Shown here: positions 51,892-63,457 of the stretch, one piece after another
Layout of the letters: every line of letters begins with the position of its first letter
How positions within the stretch are numbered: position 1 is the first letter of the stretch
Assembly: GCA_963707975.1 (NCBI GenBank)
Contig: OY970177.1
Coordinates: 2,170,001 to 2,234,000 of the forward strand
Origin: CAVVXX01 sp963707975
GTDB lineage: Bacteria > Pseudomonadota > Alphaproteobacteria > Micropepsales > Micropepsaceae
DNA length: 64,000 nucleotides
Reading direction: 5' to 3'
Notes under the pieces: model-generated
Seen by the model: only the letters and a program-made list of their open reading frames with translations
Told to the model about the DNA's origin: nothing
The model's database searches: none
Program-made: the position numbers and the translations under genes

Positions 51892-52854
51892 TCAGTTGGG
51901 CGAGTAAACATCGACGGCATCGGCCGGCGTGAACGCCGAGAAAAATCCGAAGCCGGCGCTGCCGCCCACAACCACCCAGCGGTTTCCCACCACCGCCGAG
52001 GCCAGCCCCTGGCGCGGTGTGGGCATGGCGGCGGCTTCCGCCCAAGCGCCCTTCACGGGATCGAGCACGTAATGCGCGGACGAAGTCTTCAGCGCGGGCG
52101 GCGCGGCCCCTCCCGCCACATGAATTTGCCCGGCGATCACGCTTGCCGTGTGGCCGGACAGCGGCACCGGCAGTTTCGGGCCTTCGGACCATTTGCCATT
52201 GGCCGTATCCAGCACCAGCACGCTGGCCGTCGCCTTGCCGTCGGCGCCCTGCCCGCCGATGACATAGATCTTGGTTCCCAGGACCACGGCGGCATGGCCA
52301 GAACGATCCTGCGGCATGGGCTCGAATTCGCGCGACCAGCGGTCGGCAGTGAGATCGTAGCGATAGACCTGCCGCGCGGCTGTGCCAGTGCCGCCAATGG
52401 CGAAGGCGGCATTGTTCAGCGCCACCAGCACATGGCCCGCGCGGGCGGCGGGCATGTTAGCGGCCGTGCGCCATTGCGAAGCGCGCGTGTCGTAAACCCA
52501 ACTTTTGGCGCCTGGCGCGTCGGACTTGCTCGCGGAATAACCGCCGCTCACCACGATCAGATCGCCCACCGCCGCCATGCCGAAATGCTGCAAGCCTTCA
52601 GGCAACGGCAACAAAGGCCGCCAGTCATTGCCCGCGAGATCGAAGGCGTCGAAGCTCGACACCGGGCCCGTGAGGCTGGTGCCGCCGGCGACATAGATCT
52701 GGTTGCCGACCGCAACCGCGCCAAGCTGCGCGCGGCCCTGCTCCAGCGGCGTGGCGGCGGACCAGTGCCCGGCCCATGCGGGCGCAGACACGGCAATACC
52801 GAACCCCGCAAGCAGTATCGCAAACAGACGCCGTCTACCCATTACCTGCCCCAT
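51892..52854 (-). CDS. Exported Kelch-repeat beta-propeller protein
   Basis: 320 residues from ATG 52854 (second candidate ATG 52842). Signal peptide (LFAILLAGFGIAVSAPAWAG) then six Kelch-like repeats, each with a VxGG turn and a following Trp (IYVAGGTSL, IVVSGGYSA, AFAIGGTGT, IYVIGGQGA, IHVAGGAAP, WVVVGGSAG). It forms a periplasmic six-bladed propeller; ligand unknown. Its stop is 5 nt before ivd, so it is the first visible gene of the leucine operon. Confidence 0.88.
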   Translation of the reverse strand: MGQVMGRRRLFAILLAGFGIAVSAPAWAGHWSAATPLEQGRAQLGAVAVGNQIYVAGGTSLTGPVSSFDAFDLAGNDWRPLLPLPEGLQHFGMAAVGDLIVVSGGYSASKSDAPGAKSWVYDTRASQWRTAANMPAARAGHVLVALNNAAFAIGGTGTAARQVYRYDLTADRWSREFEPMPQDRSGHAAVVLGTKIYVIGGQGADGKATASVLVLDTANGKWSEGPKLPVPLSGHTASVIAGQIHVAGGAAPPALKTSSAHYVLDPVKGAWAEAAAMPTPRQGLASAVVGNRWVVVGGSAGFGFFSAFTPADAVDVYSPN

Positions 52855-53016
52855 AAGCTTCCTGATGTTCCACCGGACTTTAGCGGATCGCATTAAGGCC
52901 CGCCATGAGGGGCGAACCAGACGTGCCTGCGCGGGGGACCCGTCCGCCTTCGCGCTACTATGGCTTGCCGAGCCGAAGCTCGCGGGCAAAATGTCCGCCT
53001 TCGCCCTTTGGGCTAC

Positions 53017-53054
53017 GGCGCGACAGCCTTCTCTCGCGTTACGCGAGCGAAGGC
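53017..53054 (-). terminator. Hairpin downstream of tRNA-Leu
   Basis: On the minus strand, directly after the tRNA CCA end, AGCCTTCGCTCGCG and CGCGAGAGAAGGCT can form an ~13-bp imperfect stem with a TAA loop. There is no T-run, so it may be a processing or attenuation hairpin rather than an intrinsic terminator. Confidence 0.45.
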
Positions 53055-53138
53055 TGGTGCGGTCGAGAAGACTCGAACTTCCACGGGTTGCCCCGCTAGC
53101 ACCTCAAGCTAGTGCGTCTACCGTTCCGCCACGACCGC
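53055..53138 (-). tRNA. tRNA-Leu (anticodon GAG)
   Basis: Minus-strand cloverleaf with acceptor stem GCGGTCG/CGACCGC, anticodon stem CTAGC/GCTAG around loop TTGAGGT giving anticodon GAG (reads CUC/CUU), a long variable arm (GGGGCAACCCG region) as expected for tRNA-Leu, T-arm with GTTCGAGTC, and an encoded CCA end (84 nt in all). The only tRNA recognised in the window. Confidence 0.93.
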
Positions 53139-53214
53139 AAGCCATGATGGGCGCTTGCGATGTAACAAAAGGGCCAGCGCTTGTGAAGGCGGCCGTTCCG
53201 CGGTTCAATTGCGC

Positions 53215-53898
53215 ATGCCGCAGACCGCCCTTAAAGCGCCTTTGGCCGATGTTGAATGGAGCACGAGCGCTAGGCCCGTGGCTTACGTTGACGCTGTTGC
53301 GCGCATGGAAACATGGGTGGATGCCATCGCCAAAGGGCAAGGGCCAGAGCGTGTGTGGCTGCTGGAACACCCGCCCATTTATACCGCCGGGACGAGCGCC
53401 AAGCCGGGCGACCTGCTGGATGCGCGCTTTCCGGTTTTCAAAACGGGCCGCGGCGGCGAATACACCTATCATGGTCCCGGCCAGCGCGTGGCTTACGTCA
53501 TGCTCGATCTGAAACGGCGCAAGCCGGATGTGCGCGTGTTCGTAAATAATCTGGAAGAATGGATTATCCGCGCGCTGGATCGGTTCGGCGTGAGGGGCGA
53601 GAGGCGCAAGGACCGTATCGGCATCTGGGTCGCGTGTGGGGAAGGCCGCGAGGACAAGATCGCCGCCATCGGCGTGCGGGTGCGCCGCTGGGTGACGTTC
53701 CATGGCATCGCGCTCAATGTGAATCCCGATCTCACGCATTTCTCCGGCATCGTGCCATGCGGCGTGCGGGCAAACGGCAAATTCGGCGTCACCAGTTTGG
53801 CCGATCTGGGCCAGCGTGCCTCCATGGCGGAAGTCGATGCGGCGCTGAAAGCGGAATTTACGAAAATATTCGCGCCAGCGCTTACAGCGTCGGCTTGA
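53215..53898 (+). CDS. lipB: Octanoyltransferase LipB
   Basis: 227 residues from ATG 53215. Transfers octanoyl from ACP to lipoyl domains. Family motifs GRGGEYTYHGPGQRVAY (78-94), catalytic Lys148 in EDKIAAIGVRVRRWVTFHG and Cys182 in FSGIVPCGV. Normal length. Its last 17 nt overlap the convergent acylphosphatase gene. LipA is not in the window. Confidence 0.95.
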   Translation: MPQTALKAPLADVEWSTSARPVAYVDAVARMETWVDAIAKGQGPERVWLLEHPPIYTAGTSAKPGDLLDARFPVFKTGRGGEYTYHGPGQRVAYVMLDLKRRKPDVRVFVNNLEEWIIRALDRFGVRGERRKDRIGIWVACGEGREDKIAAIGVRVRRWVTFHGIALNVNPDLTHFSGIVPCGVRANGKFGVTSLADLGQRASMAEVDAALKAEFTKIFAPALTASA

Positions 53899-54175
53899 AG
53901 ACAAAATCCGTTTCCTCAGGCGGCTCGGTCGCCTCCAGATCAATATGAGCCACGCGCGCGGTAGCCGGCCCGCGGGTGCATTTGCCTACAAAATCCTTGA
54001 TCGCCTGTGTGGTTCCCATCGCCACCGCCTCGACCGAGCCGTTGCTGCGATTGCGAACCCAGCCCTTAAGGCCCAATGCCTGCGCCTCGCGCCTGGCAAA
54101 AGCGCGGAAACCTACGCCCTGTACCTGGCCCACGATTGTCAATCGCATAATAGTGATTTCGCGCCCGTCGCTCAT
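53882..54175 (-). CDS. acyP: Acylphosphatase
   Basis: 97 residues from ATG 54175 (an ATG at 54148 is also possible). Small alpha/beta fold hydrolysing acyl phosphates. Active-site Arg24 in VQGVGFRAFARREA and Asn42 in GWVRNRSNGSVEA, both conserved. The 3' end overlaps lipB by 17 nt. Intact. Confidence 0.93.
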   Translation of the reverse strand: MSDGREITIMRLTIVGQVQGVGFRAFARREAQALGLKGWVRNRSNGSVEAVAMGTTQAIKDFVGKCTRGPATARVAHIDLEATEPPEETDFVFKPTL

Positions 54176-54318
54176 CCGTTTGCCAGGTTCCTTCACACGA
54201 TAAGTTGAAGCAACGCATCCTTCATTTTTCGGATTTAGCACCTTAACACGGGACAATGACGCGTTGATTGCGCGTTGCTGACTTGGATCGCGACGGCCCC
54301 TATCGGGCGCGCCGAGAC

Positions 54319-56358
54319 ATGCGGGGGGCTTGCGTGCGTAAGAGATTGGGATATGCGGCAGCTCTGGCGGTTCTTCTGGCTTCGCCCATTGCCCAGGCGC
54401 AAACCGCCCAGACAAGCGTCCTGGTTTACGAACCCATTTTCTTCGCCGACGCCAGGCCCAATACCGCCTATGACATGATCGGGCGGCTGCCGGGCTTTAC
54501 CTTCGATGACGGCAACACCGCGCGCGGCTTTGCCGGCACCGCGGGCAACGTGCTGATCGACGGCGGGCGCCCCACTTCGAAGACCGACGATCTGCAATCC
54601 ATCCTGAATCGCATCCCGGCGTCGGACGTCGAACGCATCGAGCTCATACGCGGCGGCGCGCCGGGCATCGACATGCAGGGCCAGACTGTCGTCGCCAATG
54701 TCATCCGCAAGAAGGGCAGTTCGCAACAGTTGGCGCTCTTTCTTGACGACAACATCTGGCCAGACCACCACACCGTGCCTAGCGCAAGCCTGCAATACAC
54801 GCAGCATTCGGACGGCAGCACATATGAAGCTTCGCTTACGCGCTATGGCAATTATGACGATTCCGTGGGCAAGGGCTTTCACAACATCACTGACGTCGCC
54901 ACCGGCGACGTTACTCACCAGGACGCCAGATCGAATGGCCGGGGATCGGGTGGCGGATTTACGGGCGCCGCGACCGTTCCCCTCTTCGATGGGGAATTCA
55001 GGGCAAATTTGGCGCTCCAGGCGTCGCCATTCCACTCGGCGGTGTTCTACACGTCGCCCGGCTTCAGCCAGGTCATCGCTGACGAAAGCGGCAACAACAA
55101 TGGCGAACTGGGCCTGCACTGGAACGGCAAAGTCGGCGGGGTCCAGCTTGAGACATTGGCGTTGCAGCGGCTGGGTCACTCGACGGATGACAACACGTCG
55201 AAAACCGTGGGCGACGACGAAGTGTTTCATTCCACCGCCAACACCGGCGAGACTATTGCGCGGGCGACATTGCGTTATCTGCCCATCAGCAACCTGACGC
55301 TGGAAGGAGGCGCCGAAGGCGCCTTCAATTATCTCGACGGCAGCACGGGCTTTATCCAGAACGGCGTTGTCGTTCCCCTGCCGACCGCGAGCGCGCACGT
55401 GGAAGAGCGGCGCGGCGAAGTCTTTGGCCAGGGCACCTGGAAGATCGACAGCGAATGGATGCTGGAACTGGGCGCGCGATTAGAATATTCGGAAATCAGC
55501 GAATCCAGCGACAGCAATCTGGATCGCAAATTCTTCTATCCCAAGCCCCGCGCGGTGCTGACCTGGAGCCCGGATAAGGACACCCAGGTCCGGCTCCGTT
55601 ACGAGCTCGTGCTGGGCCAGCTCGATTTCAACAATTTCATCGCCAGCAGCAATCTGGCCGCCAGCGGCGTGACCGCCGGCAATCCCAATCTGATGCCCGA
55701 CCAGCACACGCAGTACGAGCTCTCGGTCGAGCGCCATTTCTGGGACAAGGGTGCGATCGTCGCCACCCTGATGCACGAGCGCATCGCCAACGTGGAAGAT
55801 TTCGTTCCTGTCACCGGCCCGTCCGGCGTGTTCGACGCGCCGGGCAACATCGGCACCGGCACCAACAATCAGATCGATATCGAGGTCACGCTGCCGCTCG
55901 ATAAGTTTGGCCTGCCCAATGGATTGCTCAAAGGCACGAATATATGGCGGATCACAAGCGTGCGCGATCCGGTGACGGGCAAGAATCGCGTCATCTCGAA
56001 CCAAAACGATCAATATCGCCCGCAAGACATCGAATGGACGCTGACGCAGGATATTCCCAGCCTGAAATCAACCTGGTCGATCTTCTATTACAATTGCTGG
56101 AACGAGTATTTTTACCGGCTGGAGCAGGTGCGGCACCGCCGAACCGTTCCGCCCTATATGGAGTTGTCGTGGGTATACAAACCCTCGCAGGACTGGAGTT
56201 TCAAATTCGCCATCCTGAACGCCGGCGCGTTCACCTACGACGACACAGTTTTCGATTACACAGGCCCGCGCGACACGTTCCCGCTAAGTCAGATTGAAGA
56301 AACTTCCATCCATTCCCAGCCGCGCATCTACATCCAGATCCGCAAGACTTTCGATTGA
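54319..56358 (+). CDS. TonB-dependent outer-membrane receptor
   Basis: 679 residues from ATG 54319, chosen because MRGACVRKRLGYAAALAVLL then ASPIAQAQ is a signal peptide; a longer frame to 54268 has none. The plug domain contains MIGRLPGFTFDDGNTARGF, NVLIDGGRPTSKTDDLQSIL and IELIRGGAPGIDMQGQTVVA. The rest is a ~550-residue beta-barrel rich in aromatic strand ends, ending in IYIQIRKTFD. The substrate cannot be told; there is no adjacent ABC or siderophore gene. It lies upstream of, and convergent to, the carboxylase genes. Confidence 0.9.
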   Translation: MRGACVRKRLGYAAALAVLLASPIAQAQTAQTSVLVYEPIFFADARPNTAYDMIGRLPGFTFDDGNTARGFAGTAGNVLIDGGRPTSKTDDLQSILNRIPASDVERIELIRGGAPGIDMQGQTVVANVIRKKGSSQQLALFLDDNIWPDHHTVPSASLQYTQHSDGSTYEASLTRYGNYDDSVGKGFHNITDVATGDVTHQDARSNGRGSGGGFTGAATVPLFDGEFRANLALQASPFHSAVFYTSPGFSQVIADESGNNNGELGLHWNGKVGGVQLETLALQRLGHSTDDNTSKTVGDDEVFHSTANTGETIARATLRYLPISNLTLEGGAEGAFNYLDGSTGFIQNGVVVPLPTASAHVEERRGEVFGQGTWKIDSEWMLELGARLEYSEISESSDSNLDRKFFYPKPRAVLTWSPDKDTQVRLRYELVLGQLDFNNFIASSNLAASGVTAGNPNLMPDQHTQYELSVERHFWDKGAIVATLMHERIANVEDFVPVTGPSGVFDAPGNIGTGTNNQIDIEVTLPLDKFGLPNGLLKGTNIWRITSVRDPVTGKNRVISNQNDQYRPQDIEWTLTQDIPSLKSTWSIFYYNCWNEYFYRLEQVRHRRTVPPYMELSWVYKPSQDWSFKFAILNAGAFTYDDTVFDYTGPRDTFPLSQIEETSIHSQPRIYIQIRKTFD

Positions 56359-56382
56359 CGATAGCGCGGCCGCCTTCGCGGC

Positions 56383-58380
56383 TCAGGCGAATTCCAGGAT
56401 AACGTCGTCGACTGCCAGGCTGTCGCCTTTTTTCGCTAGAATGGCCTTCACCGTGCTGTCGCTTTCGGCGCGTAGAACATTTTCCATTTTCATCGCCTCG
56501 ACAACGGCCAGCGTTTCGCCCGCTTTCACCTCCTGCCCCACGGCGACATTGATGGTGACGACCATGCCCGGCATCGGGCAGAGCAGGAATTTCGACATAT
56601 CAGCCGGCCGCTTGAACAGCATAAGCGAGGCCAGCACGGCGGCCTGTGTCGTCAGCACCATGCACGATAACCGCACGCCGCCGCGTTCCAGCAGCAGCCC
56701 GCCAGGCGTGCGGCGAAGTTTGAACAGCGCCTCGCTATCGCCTTGCCGCAGCCGCACAATCGGATTGCCTGGCGCCCAGATGATTTCGCCATCGGCGGCG
56801 CGGCCTCCAAGACGCGCTTTGACGCGGCCTTTGGTGAGGCTCACATCCTTTGCTTCGATTTTGTTCTCGCCCAGCATGAGAATAAAGTGGTTGCCCGGCT
56901 GCGGCGCCCCGTCGAACTGGTCCGAGATGCTAGAAGCGCGATGCGCTAGCGTGAAATGCGCGCCAAGTGCCGCCAGCGCAAAAAGCTGCTCGTCCGCTTT
57001 GCCCAACGGCGCGCCATGGAAACCGTCCGGATATTCCTCGGCGATGAGCTCGGTGGAAAGGCGGCCTTCGCGGAAGCGAGGGGTGCGCATTATGGCGGCG
57101 AGGAAGGGAATGTTGTTCTCGACGCCCTCGATAACGAACGCATCGAGCGCGGTCGCCATTGCGTCAATCGCCGACCCGCGCGCGGGCGCATGCGTGCAGA
57201 GTTTGGCGATCATGGGATCGTAATAGAGCGAAATCTCGCTGCCTTCGGTCACGCCCGTGTCGTTGCGGACCGCGATCTTGCCCTGCCGGCCTTCCGGCGG
57301 TGGCGCATAACGCACCAGGCGGCCGATGGAGGGAAGAAAATTGCGGTAGGGGTCTTCGGCGTAAATGCGCGTTTCCAGCGCCCAGCCATCGAGGTTCACC
57401 TCGTTTTGCCTGAGCGGCAGCTTTTCGCCGGCCGCCACGCGGATCATCAGTTCGACCAGATCGAGGCCGGTGGTGAGCTCTGTCACCGGATGCTCGACCT
57501 GCAGCCGCGTGTTCATTTCAAGGAAATAGAAATTCCTGTTCTTGTCGACGATGAACTCGACCGTGCCGGCGCTGTCGTAACCCACCGCCTTGGCCAGCGC
57601 CACGGCTTCCGCGCCCATCGTCGCGCGCATTTTGGCGTCCACGAATGGCGACGGCGCTTCCTCGATCACCTTCTGGTGGCGGCGTTGGATGGTACATTCG
57701 CGTTCGTTCAGGTGAATGATGTTGCAGTGGCGGTCGCCCATCACCTGGATTTCGATGTGGCGCGGCTCGGTCACGAATTTCTCGATGAACAGCCGGTCGT
57801 CGCCGAAGCTCGCCTTGGCTTCATGCTGCGAAGAATGAATCGCCTGGGCGAGCTCCTCTTCTTTGTGCACGATGCGCAAGCCCTTGCCGCCGCCGCCGGC
57901 CGAGGCCTTCACCATCACCGGATAGCCGATGTCCTTTGCTATTGCGCGCGCGTGCGCCGCATCGCGGATTTCGCCCACGAAGCCCGGCACGGTGGAAACC
58001 TTGGCCGCCAGCGCCAGCTTTTTAGATTCGATCTTGTCGCCCATTGCGGCGATGGCCTTGGCATTGGGGCCGATAAACACGATGCCTGCTTTCGACAGCG
58101 CCTCGACAAAACCCGCGCGCTCGGAGAGAAAACCGTATCCAGGGTGGACGGCTTCCGCGCCGGTGTCGCGGCAGGCCTTCACGATTTTTTCTATCGAGAG
58201 ATAGGATTGCGCGGCGGGAGCGGGGCCGATGGCAACAGCCTCGTCCGCCATTTCCACATGCAGTGCGCCCGCGTCGGCCTCGGAATAAACGGCGACCGTG
58301 GCGATGCCCATGGCCCGCGCCGTCTTGATGACGCGGCAGGCTATCTCGCCCCGGTTCGCAATCAGTATCTTCTTGAACAA
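56383..58380 (-). CDS. pccA: Propionyl-CoA carboxylase, biotin-containing alpha subunit
   Basis: 665 residues. Biotin carboxylase (1-~450) with KASAGGGGKGLRIVHKEEEL, DRHCNIIHLNERECTIQRRH and EMNTRLQVEHPVTELTTGLD; the PCC-type BT linker; and a BCCP domain with biotinyl Lys631 in EAMKMENVLRAE. Similar in size to MccA in this window but distinct in the linker and biotin flanks. Assigned to propionyl-CoA because the matching pccB-type subunit is nearby. It starts 6 nt after the peptidase gene, so the two are probably cotranscribed. Confidence 0.9.
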   Translation of the reverse strand: MFKKILIANRGEIACRVIKTARAMGIATVAVYSEADAGALHVEMADEAVAIGPAPAAQSYLSIEKIVKACRDTGAEAVHPGYGFLSERAGFVEALSKAGIVFIGPNAKAIAAMGDKIESKKLALAAKVSTVPGFVGEIRDAAHARAIAKDIGYPVMVKASAGGGGKGLRIVHKEEELAQAIHSSQHEAKASFGDDRLFIEKFVTEPRHIEIQVMGDRHCNIIHLNERECTIQRRHQKVIEEAPSPFVDAKMRATMGAEAVALAKAVGYDSAGTVEFIVDKNRNFYFLEMNTRLQVEHPVTELTTGLDLVELMIRVAAGEKLPLRQNEVNLDGWALETRIYAEDPYRNFLPSIGRLVRYAPPPEGRQGKIAVRNDTGVTEGSEISLYYDPMIAKLCTHAPARGSAIDAMATALDAFVIEGVENNIPFLAAIMRTPRFREGRLSTELIAEEYPDGFHGAPLGKADEQLFALAALGAHFTLAHRASSISDQFDGAPQPGNHFILMLGENKIEAKDVSLTKGRVKARLGGRAADGEIIWAPGNPIVRLRQGDSEALFKLRRTPGGLLLERGGVRLSCMVLTTQAAVLASLMLFKRPADMSKFLLCPMPGMVVTINVAVGQEVKAGETLAVVEAMKMENVLRAESDSTVKAILAKKGDSLAVDDVILEFA

Positions 58381-58386
58381 ACCCGC

Positions 58387-60063
<1,677 letters not shown>

Positions 60064-60138
60064 GAAACGATCTCCCCTTGTTCTCGTTGGGGCCGGATCG
60101 TACATGCTGAGTGCCAAGACACAACCGGGAAAAGCGCG

Positions 60139-60525
60139 ATGGAATTTCTCAATTCGCTGAACGCAAAAGCGGCCGGCCTCCCCTTCAGCCAGGCCGTGCA
60201 CGTGGGCGACGTGGTTTATCTTTCGGGGTGCCTTGGCAATGTTCCCGGCAAGATGGAGCTGGTGCCGGGCGGCCTCGAGGCCGAAACGCGCCAGACCATG
60301 GAGAACATCGGCCGTGTTCTTCGAGCCAACGGTCTTGATTTCGATAATGTGTTCAAATGCACGGTGATGATGGCCGATATAAAAAAGTGGGCCGAGTTCA
60401 ACAAAGTCTATCTCACCTATTTCAATCCCGACCGACTGCCCACCCGCTCCGCGTTTGGCGCGAACGGTTTGGCGCTGGGCGCGGAGGTGGAAGTGGAAGC
60501 CTGGGCCTGGGCGGGAAAGAGATAA
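60139..60525 (+). CDS. RidA-family protein (second copy in window)
   Basis: 128 residues from ATG 60139, the short standard YjgF/RidA length. Key segments AVHVGDVVYLSGCLG, ETRQTMENIGRVLRANGLDF, and PTRSAFGANGLALGAEVEVE. The position of the conserved Arg in classical RidA (PTRS) is kept. It could deaminate 2-aminoacrylate-type enamines. Only distantly similar to the RidA protein encoded at 29146. Divergent from the M28 peptidase. Confidence 0.88.
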   Translation: MEFLNSLNAKAAGLPFSQAVHVGDVVYLSGCLGNVPGKMELVPGGLEAETRQTMENIGRVLRANGLDFDNVFKCTVMMADIKKWAEFNKVYLTYFNPDRLPTRSAFGANGLALGAEVEVEAWAWAGKR

Positions 60526-60573
60526 GAATTAAAAGATAGGAATAGAGAAACAGATTGAGCTGATCAGAATTCA

Positions 60574-60644
60574 TTCTTCCTTCCCCCCTTGTGGGGGAAG
60601 GTGTCCAGCCACTGCGAAGCAAGTGGCTGGACGGAAGGGGGGAC
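60574..60644. repeat. C-rich palindromic dispersed repeat, copy 3 (left border of DUF559 gene)
   Basis: TTCTTCCTTCCCCCCTTGTGGGGGAAGGTGTC, then inner hairpin CAGCCACT/AGTGGCTG, then GACGGAAGGGGGGAC. Apart from the inner stem sequence it is the reverse complement of the copy at 60982-61037. Its GGGGGGA lies 5 nt before the TTG start of the nuclease gene. Confidence 0.82.
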
Positions 60645-60648
60645 GTCA

Positions 60649-61044
60649 TTGCCAAATCTCCGCGCCCGCGATTTGCGTTGGAACATGACCGACGGCGAAC
60701 ACAAGCTGTGGTCGTTGTTGCGCCGGCGTCAGCTTGCCAAGTTCCGCTTTCGCCGCCAAGCAACAATTGGTCCCTACATCGCCGACTTCTTCTGCCTCAA
60801 AGTGCTGCTGATTATCGAACTGGACGGCGAGCCGCATTTCAATGACCCGCAAATCCGCCGCGACGAGGCGCGCACCCGCTGGCTTGAAGCCCACGGCTGC
60901 CGCGTGGTGAGGGTTCTCAATCGAGACGTGTTCCAGAAGCCGGAGGACGTATTGGACGCAATCTATCAGTTGCTCGCGCAGGACCCCCCTTCTGTCGCGC
61001 CTACTGCGCGACATCTTCCCCCGCAAGGGAGGAAGAAAACCTAG
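60649..61044 (+). CDS. DUF559-family endonuclease-like protein bounded by inverted repeats
   Basis: 131 residues from TTG 60649. The domain belongs to the PD-(D/E)XK-like DUF559 family, related to very-short-patch-repair nucleases: EHKLWSLLRRRQLAKFRFRR, YIADFFCLKVLLIIELDGEP, and HGCRVVRVLNRDVFQKPEDV. The candidate catalytic residues are Asp in IADFF and Glu/Asp in IIELDGE. The last 20 residues (DPPSVAPTARHLPPQGRKKT) are encoded by the right-hand repeat, and the left-hand repeat provides the ribosome-binding site. Gene and repeats therefore form one unit. Confidence 0.8.
   Translation: MPNLRARDLRWNMTDGEHKLWSLLRRRQLAKFRFRRQATIGPYIADFFCLKVLLIIELDGEPHFNDPQIRRDEARTRWLEAHGCRVVRVLNRDVFQKPEDVLDAIYQLLAQDPPSVAPTARHLPPQGRKKT
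60982..61037. repeat. C-rich palindromic dispersed repeat, copy 4 (right border of DUF559 gene)
   Basis: GACCCCCCTTCTGTC, inner hairpin GCGC/GCGC with loop CTACT, GACATCTTCCCCCGCAAGGGAGGAAGAA. It is the inverted partner of 60574-60644. It overlaps the last 20 codons of the nuclease gene. Confidence 0.82.
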
Positions 61045-61100
61045 GCGCGCAGGTGGAAGTAGAAGCGTGGGCTTGGATTCGAAGCTGATAAAAAATAACT

Positions 61101-61715
61101 TTATGTATCTTCCTCCGTTTGCTCGCGAATTTCCGTCAATGTTCTGCCGTTGAATTTCCAGTAAGTGGGGCCAGCAATCTTGGTCCAGCCATCCCCTTGT
61201 TCGTGCGCCACTATCAGTGCGGTCGCGGATAAGCTCATTACCTCACCACAAAAATTAATTTTATTCTTCTCACTCGAAACGACCGCCGTAACAGTGTCAT
61301 TAAACACCGAGGTCAAGACATCGCCTTCCTTGAGAGCCGCCATGGACAAATCAAAGCGTGAGCGGCGTTCTCTCGCGTCGTCTAATGCCAGCTGATCATC
61401 TTTTTCCTGAACAACGTCGTGGTGTGGCGTTACATTCTTACGTTTAACTAACTCCAATATTGCCTTTGGCCTATCGGGCGAAATCCTAAAGTATTCTCGA
61501 TTCATCCGAACCCTATGGTCATCGAAGGCATCATGTATCGCGCGTTCCGCTTTCACAGGATCGTCGACTTCAACAGCATAAAAACATTCAAACGGCAGTG
61601 GAATTCCAGTTGTGTCCAACTGCTTCATCCAATCTTCGATCGAATCTTGCGTGTGACCAATCTATACAAGATTAGGCATCGCCTGGTTCGTGAGTATCTA
61701 GATAGTTCCAGTCAT
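61101..61715 (-). CDS. T5orf172/GIY-YIG-like protein with two in-frame TAG codons
   Basis: GAGGA lies 5 nt before ATG 61715. The frame reads MTGTI-TAG-ILTNQAMPNLV-TAG-IGHT and then continues openly to 61101 (intact part from ATG 61628, 175 residues). In the T5orf172/MUG113 family the two stop positions are normally Tyr (YIYILTN) and Lys (LVKIG), both needed for the GIY-YIG-like fold. FECFYAVEVDDPVKAERAIH and REYFRISPDRPKAIL complete the domain (to ~95). A ~110-residue C-terminal region, ending PTYWKFNGRTLTEIREQTEE, is unrecognised. Low GC; 7 nt behind pccB. Confidence 0.68.
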
Positions 61716-61722
61716 TTTTTCC

Positions 61723-63255
<1,533 letters not shown>

Positions 63256-63270
63256 GTTGTCCCCTGGAAA

Positions 63271-63439
63271 GTTCCCCCCCTCCCGATCCGGCTTCGCTGC
63301 GCTTGCTGGATCGACCCCCCCCGTACACGGAGGAGGAAATAAAATATCTGAGCGCTTCATTACATCGTTTCCTCCCCCGCACGCAGAGGAGGTCGAAAAA
63401 TCGAGCGCTGCGAGATTTTTCGGGCGGGGGAAAGAAAAC
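63271..63439. repeat. C-rich palindromic dispersed repeat, copies 5 (double unit)
   Basis: Two adjoining units between the TetR gene and pccB: CCCCCTCCCGATCCGG with stem GATCCGGC/GCTGGATC and CGACCCCCCC; then GTTTCCTCCCCCGC..GAGGAGGTCG, inner stem CGAAAAATC/GATTTTTCG, and GGCGGGGGAAAG. It lies where a regulator of pccB would be expected to bind. Confidence 0.7.
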
Positions 63440-63457
63440 GTCTCATCGCTTGTCCTC

